A stretch of DNA of 37,380 bases from Bacteroidales bacterium (lineage in GTDB: Bacteria; Bacteroidota; Bacteroidia; Bacteroidales; GCA-2711565). This document shows positions 1 through 8,128 of the stretch, piece by piece. Positions within the stretch are counted from its first letter, which is position 1. Each line of letters starts with the position of its first letter. Location: contig JANQLW010000040.1 in NCBI GenBank assembly GCA_028280405.1, forward strand, positions 1 through 37,380, given 5' to 3'. A program made the translations under genes and the position numbers. Below the pieces are notes generated by a model, which was given only the letters and a program-made list of their open reading frames with translations, had not been told where the DNA came from and did no database searches.

Positions 1-35
1 GGTTCACTGGCTGTAGTGATTAAGATGATTAAAGG

Positions 36-61
36 CTTTTATTTCTGTAGAACAATAAAAG
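36..61. terminator. Weak hairpin downstream of the M14 peptidase gene
   Basis: An 8-bp inverted repeat (CTTTTATT / AATAAAAG) with a 10-nt loop lies about 50 nt past the stop of the leftward M14 gene. The stem is AT-rich and the run after it on the minus strand is only mildly T-rich. It may terminate that gene; nothing else is seen in positions 1-111. Confidence 0.3.
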
Positions 62-111
62 TCAATGATATAAACAGCTTAACTTAACGGCTATGGGATG
101 GTATCCCTAGA

Positions 112-1737
112 CTATTGAGAATCTATGATCGTCTTTTCCACCACCTTATAAACCGGATACGGATAATACCTTCTCCCCCATTGTGGAGTTATGTTTCTAT
201 CAAAAAAATTCCATTTTAGCAAATTATCATCCGAATGAGGTTCTAAAAGGTTTACAATTAATGATCCCAACTTTTGAGCAGTCCTGATCACATAAGTTCC
301 TTTTTTAAATTCTTTTTCTACGGTAATATAGTCTCCATCTATCTTATTTAAATAATGCCCTTGATTATGCCTCGACTGAGGTTCAATTTTTTTAAATTTA
401 AACTCTTCAACATTGAGTTTTTGATCACTACTTAATTTCTCAATGCGAATACCATGATGCTTTAGATTATTCAGAACATCATTATTTCTGATATTTATCA
501 GATAAGCGTAAGGAAACTCAATTTGTTTTGTAGGAATATTATCAGCCGTATAAGTAACTGTAACTTCCCTTTTTCTGTCGGAAGGTTTGTATCTTCTCCA
601 TCCATTTACAGTTTCGGTGTATTCAGCTTCTATGGCTTTAATTTTGATTTTATAAGGGATCGGGACTTTCTTATATTCCAAAGCAAACGAATCTTTCACT
701 CCCGGATTCAATCCCCTTAGCATGGATTTTGAATCAGCATTTTTTACAGCTAATTTCATTTCATATTTATGCTCAACAGCATATTCTAATACTGATTTTA
801 AGAAATAATAGCAACCAATAACACGGGTTTTATAATCGGCATAAACATAATTTTCATTTAAAATCGCAAAGCGATTTCTTAAACCAATATAATTAGTCAT
901 ATAACGGGGAGAAGCAGCATGATAAACCCATCCGCTTTCCGGTTTTGTACGATCTTTGAAATTACCATAATAGCAATTTTCAACTTTATACTTATCTCTT
1001 AATGTATTGCCAACTTCCGGCATCATCTTATCCCGCATATAATTGATCAGGTTACGATCGCCATTTGGGTTTACCTGCCAGGTGAAAGTAATGGGTTCTT
1101 CATGATAGGAGCCATTCGTAGTGTGGCAATCGACGGTAAGTACAGGATCCCATTTATTGAAAATATTTTTCAACAATCCTTTTAATTCCGGTGTTTCTAC
1201 TTTTATTCCATCCCGGTTAATGTCCAGCATTTGGCCGTTATGTCTCAAGCCTACTGAAGCAGGGCCATTCTGATTGGTTCTGTTGCTTTCACTCATCTGA
1301 TCATTTCCATCCGGATTCAGGTTTGGAACGATGATTAGTACCAATTTCTTCCATATCTCATTTTTCATATCTTTTAAGAGATCACGGGCAAACATTAAAC
1401 TGGCTTCTTTTCCTTCTACTTCTCCGGCATGAATATTTGCCTGAATATAAAGTACTATGCGAGGATCGTCTTTCAAATCTGCAGGACTTTTCGGAAGCGG
1501 ATTAGCGATCATTAGCATTGGAATTTCATTTCCAAACGATGAATAGGCGATGTTTTCTACTTTTAAATATTTTGAATTTCTTTGTTTCAACTTTTGTATA
1601 AAATCCAGTACATCTGCATTATAGGATGTTTTAGTATAATTGGATTTTTCAGCAACAGTTAATAAATCTTTATTCTTCGCAAAAGAAGGAGTTAAAAGTA
1701 AAGTCAGTGCAATTAAAATTAAGTTTAGTCTTTTCAT
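112..1737 (-). CDS. Secreted M14-family zinc carboxypeptidase
   Basis: A metallocarboxypeptidase-like exoenzyme that would remove C-terminal residues from peptides outside the cytoplasm. The start is placed at the ATG opening MKRLNLILIALTLLL, which gives a clean signal peptide; the upstream in-frame codons add a poor leader. The M14 zinc motif is visible in NIHAGEVEGKEA (H..E), with a later DCHTTNG segment as candidate third zinc ligand region and a conserved LNENYVYADY segment towards the end of the catalytic domain. The C-terminal third (about residues 340-540) is a beta-rich extension. The gene stands alone and ends in TAG. Family assignment is good; substrate is unknown, although peptide processing would suit the neighbouring import operons. 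Confidence 0.85.
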   Translation of the reverse strand: MKRLNLILIALTLLLTPSFAKNKDLLTVAEKSNYTKTSYNADVLDFIQKLKQRNSKYLKVENIAYSSFGNEIPMLMIANPLPKSPADLKDDPRIVLYIQANIHAGEVEGKEASLMFARDLLKDMKNEIWKKLVLIIVPNLNPDGNDQMSESNRTNQNGPASVGLRHNGQMLDINRDGIKVETPELKGLLKNIFNKWDPVLTVDCHTTNGSYHEEPITFTWQVNPNGDRNLINYMRDKMMPEVGNTLRDKYKVENCYYGNFKDRTKPESGWVYHAASPRYMTNYIGLRNRFAILNENYVYADYKTRVIGCYYFLKSVLEYAVEHKYEMKLAVKNADSKSMLRGLNPGVKDSFALEYKKVPIPYKIKIKAIEAEYTETVNGWRRYKPSDRKREVTVTYTADNIPTKQIEFPYAYLINIRNNDVLNNLKHHGIRIEKLSSDQKLNVEEFKFKKIEPQSRHNQGHYLNKIDGDYITVEKEFKKGTYVIRTAQKLGSLIVNLLEPHSDDNLLKWNFFDRNITPQWGRRYYPYPVYKVVEKTIIDSQ

Positions 1738-1960
1738 GTGATTCATATTTGAAAAGCTAATGTACATATTTCATTTTTCTTTTAAATAAGAACTATATGA
1801 AAAGAATAAATCTTTGGCTGAAAAGAGCTTAATTATAGATTTTCAGAATTATGCAGATTTTATAACGAATATCATCAATAATAAGAATACTGTATCATGA
1901 ATAAATAATATCTTTATCCCCTATTATACTAAAAAGCTATTAACCTTAAACTAAAAACTG

Positions 1961-2458
1961 ATGAAGTTATTCTATCTGGCACTGATATGTATATTATTTA
2001 TAGCCTGTAACGAAGACAGTCAGAAAAGCAAAACAGAAGAAACATCACAAAAAGAAGAAAAGAAATCTGACGATAATTTTTTCAAAAGAGCGGCAGCCTC
2101 TTTTGTTCAATACAGAGATATTACCAGTTTGGTAGGTCCCAAAGAATTTCACAGATTAATTCAGGAATGTGACACTGTTTTAATATTAGATGTAAGGCCA
2201 AGGGAAGTTTGGAAAAGCGAAGCCCGAATTAAAGGCGCGATCTCAACGGCTAATTATATGTTATTCCAAAGGATTATGAAAGGGAAAAACAAGGATCAAC
2301 AGATTATGGTTTATTGCGGGAAAGAATTGAGAAGTCCAGGTACTGTAGAGGCATTGGTAAGAATGGGATTCAACAATGTATATGAGTTAAAAGGCGGATT
2401 AAGGGTTTGGAAAGAGTTGAAATTGCCTTTGGTGACGGTGGAAGGGAAGCCAATATGA
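1961..2458 (+). CDS. Single-domain rhodanese lipoprotein
   Basis: A 165-residue envelope sulfurtransferase-like protein and the only convincing plus-strand gene. A lipoprotein signal (LALICILFIAC, lipid Cys at residue 16) is followed by a charged Lys/Glu-rich linker (residues 18-45) and one rhodanese domain (about 55-160). The active-site loop YCGKELRSPG carries the catalytic Cys, and the family's final motif GGLRVWKELKLPLV is present. Rhodaneses carry persulfide on this Cys; membrane-anchored single-domain forms are common in Bacteroidota. It ends in an ordinary TGA and is convergent with the selenoprotein gene at 2534-3976. A link to sulfur or selenium handling for that neighbour is only a guess. 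Confidence 0.85.
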   Translation: MKLFYLALICILFIACNEDSQKSKTEETSQKEEKKSDDNFFKRAAASFVQYRDITSLVGPKEFHRLIQECDTVLILDVRPREVWKSEARIKGAISTANYMLFQRIMKGKNKDQQIMVYCGKELRSPGTVEALVRMGFNNVYELKGGLRVWKELKLPLVTVEGKPI

Positions 2459-2503
2459 AGAATAAAAAACCCAGAATCAATTGAGTATTCTTAAGTTCCG
2501 TTC

Positions 2504-2533
2504 CAGGAACCAGTCGAATCTATCTGGCTCCTG
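2504..2533 (+). terminator. Terminator hairpin between convergent genes
   Basis: Arms CAGGAACCAG and CTGGCTCCTG pair over 9 of 10 positions around a 10-nt loop, and TTATTTT follows on the plus strand. It lies 45 nt after the rhodanese stop and directly against the stop of the leftward gene, so it mainly serves the rhodanese gene. On the minus strand no T-run follows. Confidence 0.6.
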
Positions 2534-3976
2534 TTATTTTGCAGTCATTTCAATAAGATTATTTGCTTCCCCAAGCCAACAAGATTCATGATTACAATAT
2601 TGAAAAATAGTATTTACATTAATCTTATATTTTTTCCCTTTTACAGCATTAGAAGGAGTTTTAATGTAAGCTCTGAAATGAATCTGTTTCTTATAAACAG
2701 GTAATTCAAATTCACCTTGCTTTTTTATTGTGGGTTCTGGCCAATTGCAAGAAATAAGTTCAAATCCTTCTGGGAGTTCCCAGTTCATTTCTGTGTTTTT
2801 ATAGCCTTCACCTTCTTTAATACCATAGGTATGATATCCGTCTTTTATAGTAAGGCTAATCATTATTCGTTTATCTTCTCCGGGGGTGAAAGTTTCACCT
2901 CCATATGGGCTGATCCTATATTTTACTTCATCAGTGCCTGAAATATATTTTTGAGATTGTTTAATTCTAAATTCCCTCATTTTTTTCATATTCTCTTCAG
3001 TACTGAGTTCAGGATCCCAACCCTGAGACAACCACTCTTTTTCTTCATGTAAAGGAGCCCGGGCCTCACCGAACATTATCTCAACAGGGAATTCTATTTT
3101 ATGAACTTTTGCAGGGGACTTTGAGTTCTTTTGTAAAGAAATTTGCATTTTAGCTTTACCGGCTTTTGCATCTATTGGAATAAAGACCATTCCAAAATAC
3201 CTGTAACTTCAGCAACGCATATTAAGTTTGCTAATGTATTCTTTATTTTTTCCTCGTTTATCGATATATTTCAGGCTGGCAATAAGGCTTTCATTTTGGG
3301 GAACGAATGAAATATCAACAAACCATTTGGAACCATTAGTGCCCTTTCTTCCTATATTATAAGCTATTTTATTAAGGTAATAATCTTTATAAGGCGCATT
3401 TTTTAATTCTCCCATTCCTTCATAAAACTCATAGTTTTTTAAAGCAACATCACCTTTATAAAAATTCAGGGCTTGTTCAAATCCAATATATAATTTTCCT
3501 GCATTTTCAGGTGAGCTCCCTGTATTTAAAAAGGCATAAGACATATATTCATTTACTTTAAGGTGTAATTGTATTTCCGCCTGATTATTTTTAGTCGCTT
3601 TTACAAATGCTAATATCTTTGTTGTTTCTCCTGTAGCCGGATTTTTACAATCATTGATTTCATAAGCACCTCCAAAGAGTGTTACATCCCGGTCTGTTCT
3701 TTCTCCTGCTTCTCCTATAATACCATTGGCATTTTTATCAATATACAATACATCAAAAGTTTTTGATTGTTTTGATTTAAAATCTGCAATCAGCCATATA
3801 GCTTTGTTAGCTTTTTTCCCAAACAACAAAACTCCATAAACAGCTTTATCACTAAATTGCCGGCCCGAAGCTGGTTTAATTTTGGGATTTATTCTATTGT
3901 AATTAACTTTTTGCTTACTATTGACTGTATTGGCCAAAGTAAAAAGCATAACTATAATTAAAACGATTCTATTCAT
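2534..3976 (-). CDS. Predicted exported selenoprotein, Cys-Sec motif plus DsbD-N-like domain (TGA = Sec at 3211-3209)
   Basis: One 480-residue protein read through an in-frame TGA. Residues 1-21 are a signal peptide (MNRIVLIIVMLFTLANTVNS). Residues about 25-250 form an unrecognised beta-rich domain. The TGA is residue 256, directly after Cys255 (MRC-U-SYRYFG). The frame then continues without a break to TAA at 2536-2534. Residues about 360-480 resemble the N-terminal periplasmic domain of DsbD (DKRIMISLTIKDGYHTYG), ending in a Cys pair, C461 and C466 (QYCNHESCW), the spacing used by that domain to pass electrons. A SECIS-like hairpin (3175-3195) lies just after the TGA. It is the last gene of import operon 3. 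I infer a periplasmic redox role. The alternative is two genes or a pseudogene, but the downstream half has neither a signal peptide nor a good start of its own. Confidence 0.8.
3175..3195 (-). promoter_or_regulatory. SECIS-like hairpin of the DsbD-N-like selenoprotein gene
   Basis: On the coding strand TTGGAAT pairs perfectly with ATTCCAA around the loop GGTCTTT. The loop starts 20 nt after the TGA and its first base is G. This fits the general bacterial SECIS layout: a short stem-loop inside the coding region just after UGA, with a G at the head of the apical loop, recognised by SelB. Confidence 0.7.
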
Positions 3977-3980
3977 ATTT

Positions 3981-4214
3981 TTATTTTTTTATACTAACCC
4001 ACACCATTCCGGCTCCGGTTTGTTTTGGTTTTAAACTCCATAATTTTGATGAAATTTCCATTCGCTCTTCATTTAGCTTCTTGAATTCATCTATTTTCTG
4101 CAGATACTCATACATTTTTTTATTCTCTTCACTATTCGTTACTTTCCCATTTTTCTTTTCGTATGATTTGTATAAAACATCCAATTGGGTACTTACCTGC
4201 TTGCCAGCAGACAA
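3981..4214 (-). CDS. Small uncertain ORF upstream of the selenoprotein gene
   Basis: A 77-codon frame with a Lys/Glu-rich, probably helical middle (KKMYEYLQKIDEFKKLNEER) and the end GAGMVWVSIKK. It stops 4 nt before the ATG of the selenoprotein gene, as expected for translational coupling. The start is unclear: only TTG at 4214 or internal ATGs are available, and upstream the frame meets a TGA at 4271-4269. No signal peptide, no recognised family. It lies after the terminator at 4289-4318. It may be a real small gene or the remnant of a longer one. Confidence 0.4.
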   Translation of the reverse strand: MSAGKQVSTQLDVLYKSYEKKNGKVTNSEENKKMYEYLQKIDEFKKLNEERMEISSKLWSLKPKQTGAGMVWVSIKK

Positions 4215-4288
4215 GGAATACGCATGCTTATATTCACCACTTTTGGTATGCGATCCTTTATGCGTATTTCATAACAATATAATAAATA

Positions 4289-4318
4289 CTAAGCCTGACA
4301 AAAGCGAGGCAGGCTTAG
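4289..4318 (-). terminator. Terminator after the PKD-like lipoprotein gene
   Basis: A perfect 9-bp stem, CTAAGCCTG / CAGGCTTAG, has a 12-nt loop and is followed on the minus strand by TATTTATTATATT. It sits 25 nt past the PKD-like gene. It would cut or reduce transcription before the small ORF and the selenoprotein gene, so these may be expressed at a lower level or from their own promoter. Confidence 0.65.
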
Positions 4319-4342
4319 CATTTTATTATTTCGTTTAAGCAA

Positions 4343-5890
4343 TTAATAATGCATCTTATGACGATGCAATGCGGGGGAGATATAGTAGACATGGCCTACT
4401 TTTCCTTCCCCTTCGTATATTATCGGGTTAGGTTTGGGCTTACCTGCAAGCATATCAAATAAGTAAACTTTATAATTTGTTCCATCATAAGTTGCTACAA
4501 CTAATTTATCAAAAGAATATTCTTCTGCATCAGGTTCATCATGAACCCGATGATGTATATGTGTAATTTCCTCTCCAGTTGTGAAATTATGGATCACTTC
4601 CTCTGCCTGTGACGAAAGGTTAAAAGCACTTAGTTTATTCGCATTTGAATAATACAATAAATTTAGGCGTTTATTTACAGCATAATGCTTTGCATTTTCG
4701 ATTTCCATTCCTTGAGGAATTGTATCTAAGGCATATACAGGGTTTTTATTTTGTCCAAAATATCCGGCTGCATACAATTCAAGCCTTGCTATAACCAAAC
4801 GTTTTACGGCATCCCGTGTTTTTAAAAGAGCAATACCGTCTCCATCATCTTTATATCCGCCAAATTTATAATCCATAAACAGGTTATCCGCATTCAGATT
4901 TTTATGAGGATAATAGGTTTTAGTTGTATCGTTTCCTTCATCTGTGAATGGAGTTAAATAACTTGTACTAAAATAATGTAAGCCATAAAAAGTTCCTTTT
5001 AAATTGTCATACACTATTGGATTGTTTTGAGGATTATTAGGAGGTAGAATATGAGGAGCCAGGCTATAATCATATTCTGTTCTATATTCATAACCAAACT
5101 TACCCGAATTACCATATATAAATACACCATGTGCCTTATTATTCGTAACAAGGAAATCACCATATCCATTTATTGTCCAAGCCTGTGGTTTTGGATCAGC
5201 ATACGGACCATAGAATATATCTTTGAATTTATCCAATACTTTTGCATCTGACATTCTCATTCTCGCAATATCCTTATCAGTTAAAAGATAAACCACCCGT
5301 ATCATTCTGTTCAATTCATTTTTTTCAGGATCAAACCAGTTTGCCCTGTCGTTAAATCCGATTTGAACGGCTTCTCCGTCGAGTTTTTCTCCTGCATTTT
5401 CACTATAAACATTTTCTCCTTTACCATGTTCATTAAAAATGTCAAGATCAGATTTTCCATTCTGGCTTTTCAGTACATACCAACCCCTGGATGACATACT
5501 TTCAACCACCAGCTCTGAAGAATTAATGGTTTCAATCTCTGTTTTAAGATCCTTTACGATAAGTACTAATTTGTATGTGCCCGGTTTAAAATTAATTTTT
5601 AAATCCAGGTTCTTTTCCATTCCAAGGGTATCAAGCTTATATTCATCAGGATCAGCAGTTACCAACATGAACTTTCCCCACAAATAACTTAACTCTTTAC
5701 CTTCTGCATTTTTTATTTCCGGTTTGAGATTAATCTCATCAGCAAAAGCAACAACTTTATACTTTTCCTGTATATTCTCAATTGTTACCTGGCCGTATTC
5801 TGCACTTACATCTGTTGTTTTATCTTTATAACAAGATGTTAATAACAGAACCAGCATTCCTAAATATATTATATTAATTTGTGTTTTCAT
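4343..5890 (-). CDS. PKD-like family lipoprotein of a SusCD operon
   Basis: A 515-residue outer-membrane lipoprotein. The lipobox is at LLLTSCYKDK (Cys20). Residues about 35-130 form a PKD-like beta-sandwich (YKVVAFADEINLKPEI ... SYLWGKF), joined through SSRGWYVLKSQNGKSDLDIF to a beta-propeller-like C-terminal region. This is the arrangement of the PKD-like lipoproteins that follow SusD and DUF4843 genes in many Bacteroidota operons. It begins 12 nt after the DUF4843 gene. Probable role: surface ligand binding with the SusCD pair; ligand unknown. The His-rich tail (HRHKMHY) is notable but its meaning is unclear. Confidence 0.75.
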   Translation of the reverse strand: MKTQINIIYLGMLVLLLTSCYKDKTTDVSAEYGQVTIENIQEKYKVVAFADEINLKPEIKNAEGKELSYLWGKFMLVTADPDEYKLDTLGMEKNLDLKINFKPGTYKLVLIVKDLKTEIETINSSELVVESMSSRGWYVLKSQNGKSDLDIFNEHGKGENVYSENAGEKLDGEAVQIGFNDRANWFDPEKNELNRMIRVVYLLTDKDIARMRMSDAKVLDKFKDIFYGPYADPKPQAWTINGYGDFLVTNNKAHGVFIYGNSGKFGYEYRTEYDYSLAPHILPPNNPQNNPIVYDNLKGTFYGLHYFSTSYLTPFTDEGNDTTKTYYPHKNLNADNLFMDYKFGGYKDDGDGIALLKTRDAVKRLVIARLELYAAGYFGQNKNPVYALDTIPQGMEIENAKHYAVNKRLNLLYYSNANKLSAFNLSSQAEEVIHNFTTGEEITHIHHRVHDEPDAEEYSFDKLVVATYDGTNYKVYLFDMLAGKPKPNPIIYEGEGKVGHVYYISPALHRHKMHY

Positions 5891-5902
5891 ATCTTTTTTG
5901 AT

Positions 5903-6667
5903 TTAAACAAATTGAACTAAATCACCTATCGTTTGCCCTTCTTTAGGTTCTTCCCTCAATGGATTATCAGGATGGGCATCATTATACTCTCTAAGCTTAT
6001 CTTTAAAAAGCGTCATATAAAAATTTCTCAGGGTAGCGTTCCTCACAAAGCCTTCCAAAAATTTATCATCTATTTTAAGGCCTGTAACATCAATCATAAA
6101 GCGGTGCTTTACAGGGCCATATGCACCCAAGTACCATTTAGCCAAGTAACCGCCCCATCTATCCCAATAGCTTGGTTTCTCCAATTTATCTGAAAAAACA
6201 ATTGTCCTGACAAGGTTAGTAGATTCACCCAATTTAAAATCTCCGCTTTCAAGTAACCTCACTTTCAAGGTAAAGGACTTCTTTTTCAGGATATCATGCC
6301 TGTACAATACAATGGGAAGCTTAACTGATCCTGAATCTGCCTTTATCATCAGATGTTTGCTAAACTCCGGATCTGTAAAAGCCAGAAAATGCTCACCTGC
6401 CACAGCGACATTCACATTCCCTGTATCAATCACTTGTTCAATTTTAATTTGTCTGTCTTTTTTAACATTGCGGCCAACAATCTGAACATATAAATGAACA
6501 GTATCTTTCAGTACTGAAGGCGGATCATAAATAAAACTTTTTGCTTGCAATGTATCTCCTGAGAACTGTAGCCAGGCATCATTGCCAAAAGCTTCTATCT
6601 CTTTTTGTTCGCATGAAGCAAACATACCGATTATAATAAATAGGAATATATATTTTATTGTTTTCAT
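5903..6667 (-). CDS. DUF4843 lipoprotein
   Basis: A 254-residue lipoprotein. The start is set at the ATG opening MKTIKYIFLFIIIG, 13 nt after the SusD stop, giving a lipoprotein signal with lipid Cys in MFASCEQKE. The body carries DUF4843 features: an early WLQFSGDT strand, a central calcium-sheet-like beta region, and the YLGAYGPVKHRF block near residue 200. DUF4843 proteins lie between SusD and PKD-like genes in Bacteroidota and are thought to be accessory surface proteins. A longer in-frame start overlaps SusD and is not favoured. Confidence 0.75.
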   Translation of the reverse strand: MKTIKYIFLFIIIGMFASCEQKEIEAFGNDAWLQFSGDTLQAKSFIYDPPSVLKDTVHLYVQIVGRNVKKDRQIKIEQVIDTGNVNVAVAGEHFLAFTDPEFSKHLMIKADSGSVKLPIVLYRHDILKKKSFTLKVRLLESGDFKLGESTNLVRTIVFSDKLEKPSYWDRWGGYLAKWYLGAYGPVKHRFMIDVTGLKIDDKFLEGFVRNATLRNFYMTLFKDKLREYNDAHPDNPLREEPKEGQTIGDLVQFV

Positions 6668-6680
6668 AATAAATTCATCT

Positions 6681-8111
6681 TTAGTTTGATAAAATTTCAG
6701 AATCCGGTAATGGTATAACATATGCTTTTTCATCCACTTCTCCGTTTACCCATAGCATATTGCTTATTCCTAAACGCTTATAGGTATAAAACATCTGGCC
6801 TTCAGCATAAAATTCTCTTCTGAATTCTTTTACAATGGTGTTTAATCTATCCAATTCATCTGTAAAGCTCAAGGGAGCATTATCCCTGGCAGCTCTAAAT
6901 GTTTTATAATACTCATTTGCCTCAGCTAATGGTGTAGTTTCCATAACAATCATATAAAGCTCAGACAAACGAATTAATGGGATCACTTCTTTATTTTCAA
7001 AATCGACACCATCCTGCTGCCAGTATTTTTTAATCGAAAATTTTGAGTCTCCATGACTAGAAACAACTGTAGTCCACATTTCAACAAAACGAACATCTGT
7101 ATCCAGATTTTCAAAAACATCATCTAAAACATCATTTCGTTCTTTATTCAAAGAACCGCTTTCAAAAAGCCTTTCAGATATTTTACTTAAATCGAATTTG
7201 TGCAGTCCAAACAAATGCTCTGAACCGAGCGTATATTTTTTCAGGGCAAAATCATTGGGACCTCCTAATTCAAACTTCAAGCTGCCATCTGTATTTTTTG
7301 CTTCAATTACCATTTTGGCATAATTGGTAGCATTAACCTTATCCTGCATCCAAAGATAAAAGCGGGCTTTTAGTCCAAGAACTGCATAATAATTCATTCT
7401 GAATTTCCGGTATGCCCTGAATGTATCCGTAGGTTTATATTCTCCTGAGCTTGGATCATTAACATCACTCATACTATAATCTTTTACAGGATCTACTTTA
7501 TTAAGCAATTCTTCTGCTTTATTTAAGTCATCTAGTAACGCATTTGTAAACTCTGTATAACTTAACCTTTGATGAGGTTCTTTTGATATAGTTGTAACAT
7601 AAGGTAATGTAATTGAATTATCCATTTTTGTAGGCATAGGCCCAAACAAACGAAGAATATCCAAATGACAATATGCTCTAAGTGCAAGAGCCTCACCTTT
7701 TACCAATTCATAATTAATCCCATCAAAAACATCTTTTTTGGCATCAATTTGCTCAAGGATTGCATTTAAGTGTGAAATGATATTATACACCGATAAATAA
7801 ATACTGGAAAATCTGCTTTTGACTGTAGCATCTTTATAATCATGATTATTTAGTGCCATTTCCGCAGTTCCAATAGTAGTTTCCCAATGAGCCACCAAAT
7901 GTTCAACAGTTGTAAATGTTAACCGGTCTCCATAAGCACTATAGTCACCCAGTTTAATATATACACCGGCAATGGCATCTTTAAAGCCATTCTCAGTTTC
8001 AAATACCATATCTCTTCTGATCTGCGTTCTTGGCTGCACATTTAACCAATCATTACAGGCTGAAAGAGAAATACAGCAAAATATTATTGTATAAAAAATT
8101 ATTTTTTTCAT
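6681..8111 (-). CDS. SusD/RagB-like outer-membrane lipoprotein, operon 3
   Basis: A 476-residue substrate-binding lid protein for the TonB-dependent channel encoded 17 nt upstream. Lipid Cys is in CISLSACNDWLNVQPRTQ, the common SusD opening. TPR-like helices follow (VKGEALALRAYCHLDILRLFG, the typical first TPR helix) and the C-terminal SusD region includes IPLIRLSELYMIVMET. Complete at both ends, TAA stop. The operon partners (DUF4843, PKD-like) are more usual for RagAB-like peptide importers than for polysaccharide loci, which is family context rather than proof. Confidence 0.9.
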   Translation of the reverse strand: MKKIIFYTIIFCCISLSACNDWLNVQPRTQIRRDMVFETENGFKDAIAGVYIKLGDYSAYGDRLTFTTVEHLVAHWETTIGTAEMALNNHDYKDATVKSRFSSIYLSVYNIISHLNAILEQIDAKKDVFDGINYELVKGEALALRAYCHLDILRLFGPMPTKMDNSITLPYVTTISKEPHQRLSYTEFTNALLDDLNKAEELLNKVDPVKDYSMSDVNDPSSGEYKPTDTFRAYRKFRMNYYAVLGLKARFYLWMQDKVNATNYAKMVIEAKNTDGSLKFELGGPNDFALKKYTLGSEHLFGLHKFDLSKISERLFESGSLNKERNDVLDDVFENLDTDVRFVEMWTTVVSSHGDSKFSIKKYWQQDGVDFENKEVIPLIRLSELYMIVMETTPLAEANEYYKTFRAARDNAPLSFTDELDRLNTIVKEFRREFYAEGQMFYTYKRLGISNMLWVNGEVDEKAYVIPLPDSEILSN

Positions 8112-8128
8112 GATACTAAATTTTTAAA

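Noticed and set aside
2456..2500. TGA of the rhodanese gene as a fourth Sec codon
   Set aside because: Read-through adds only 12 residues before TAA, no Cys is next to it, the rhodanese domain is already complete, and the weak hairpin after it has no G at the head of the loop.
4236..4326. TGA at 4271-4269 above the small ORF as a Sec codon
   Set aside because: No Cys motif, no good start upstream, no SECIS-like stem at the right distance, and the upstream frame runs through a terminator hairpin.
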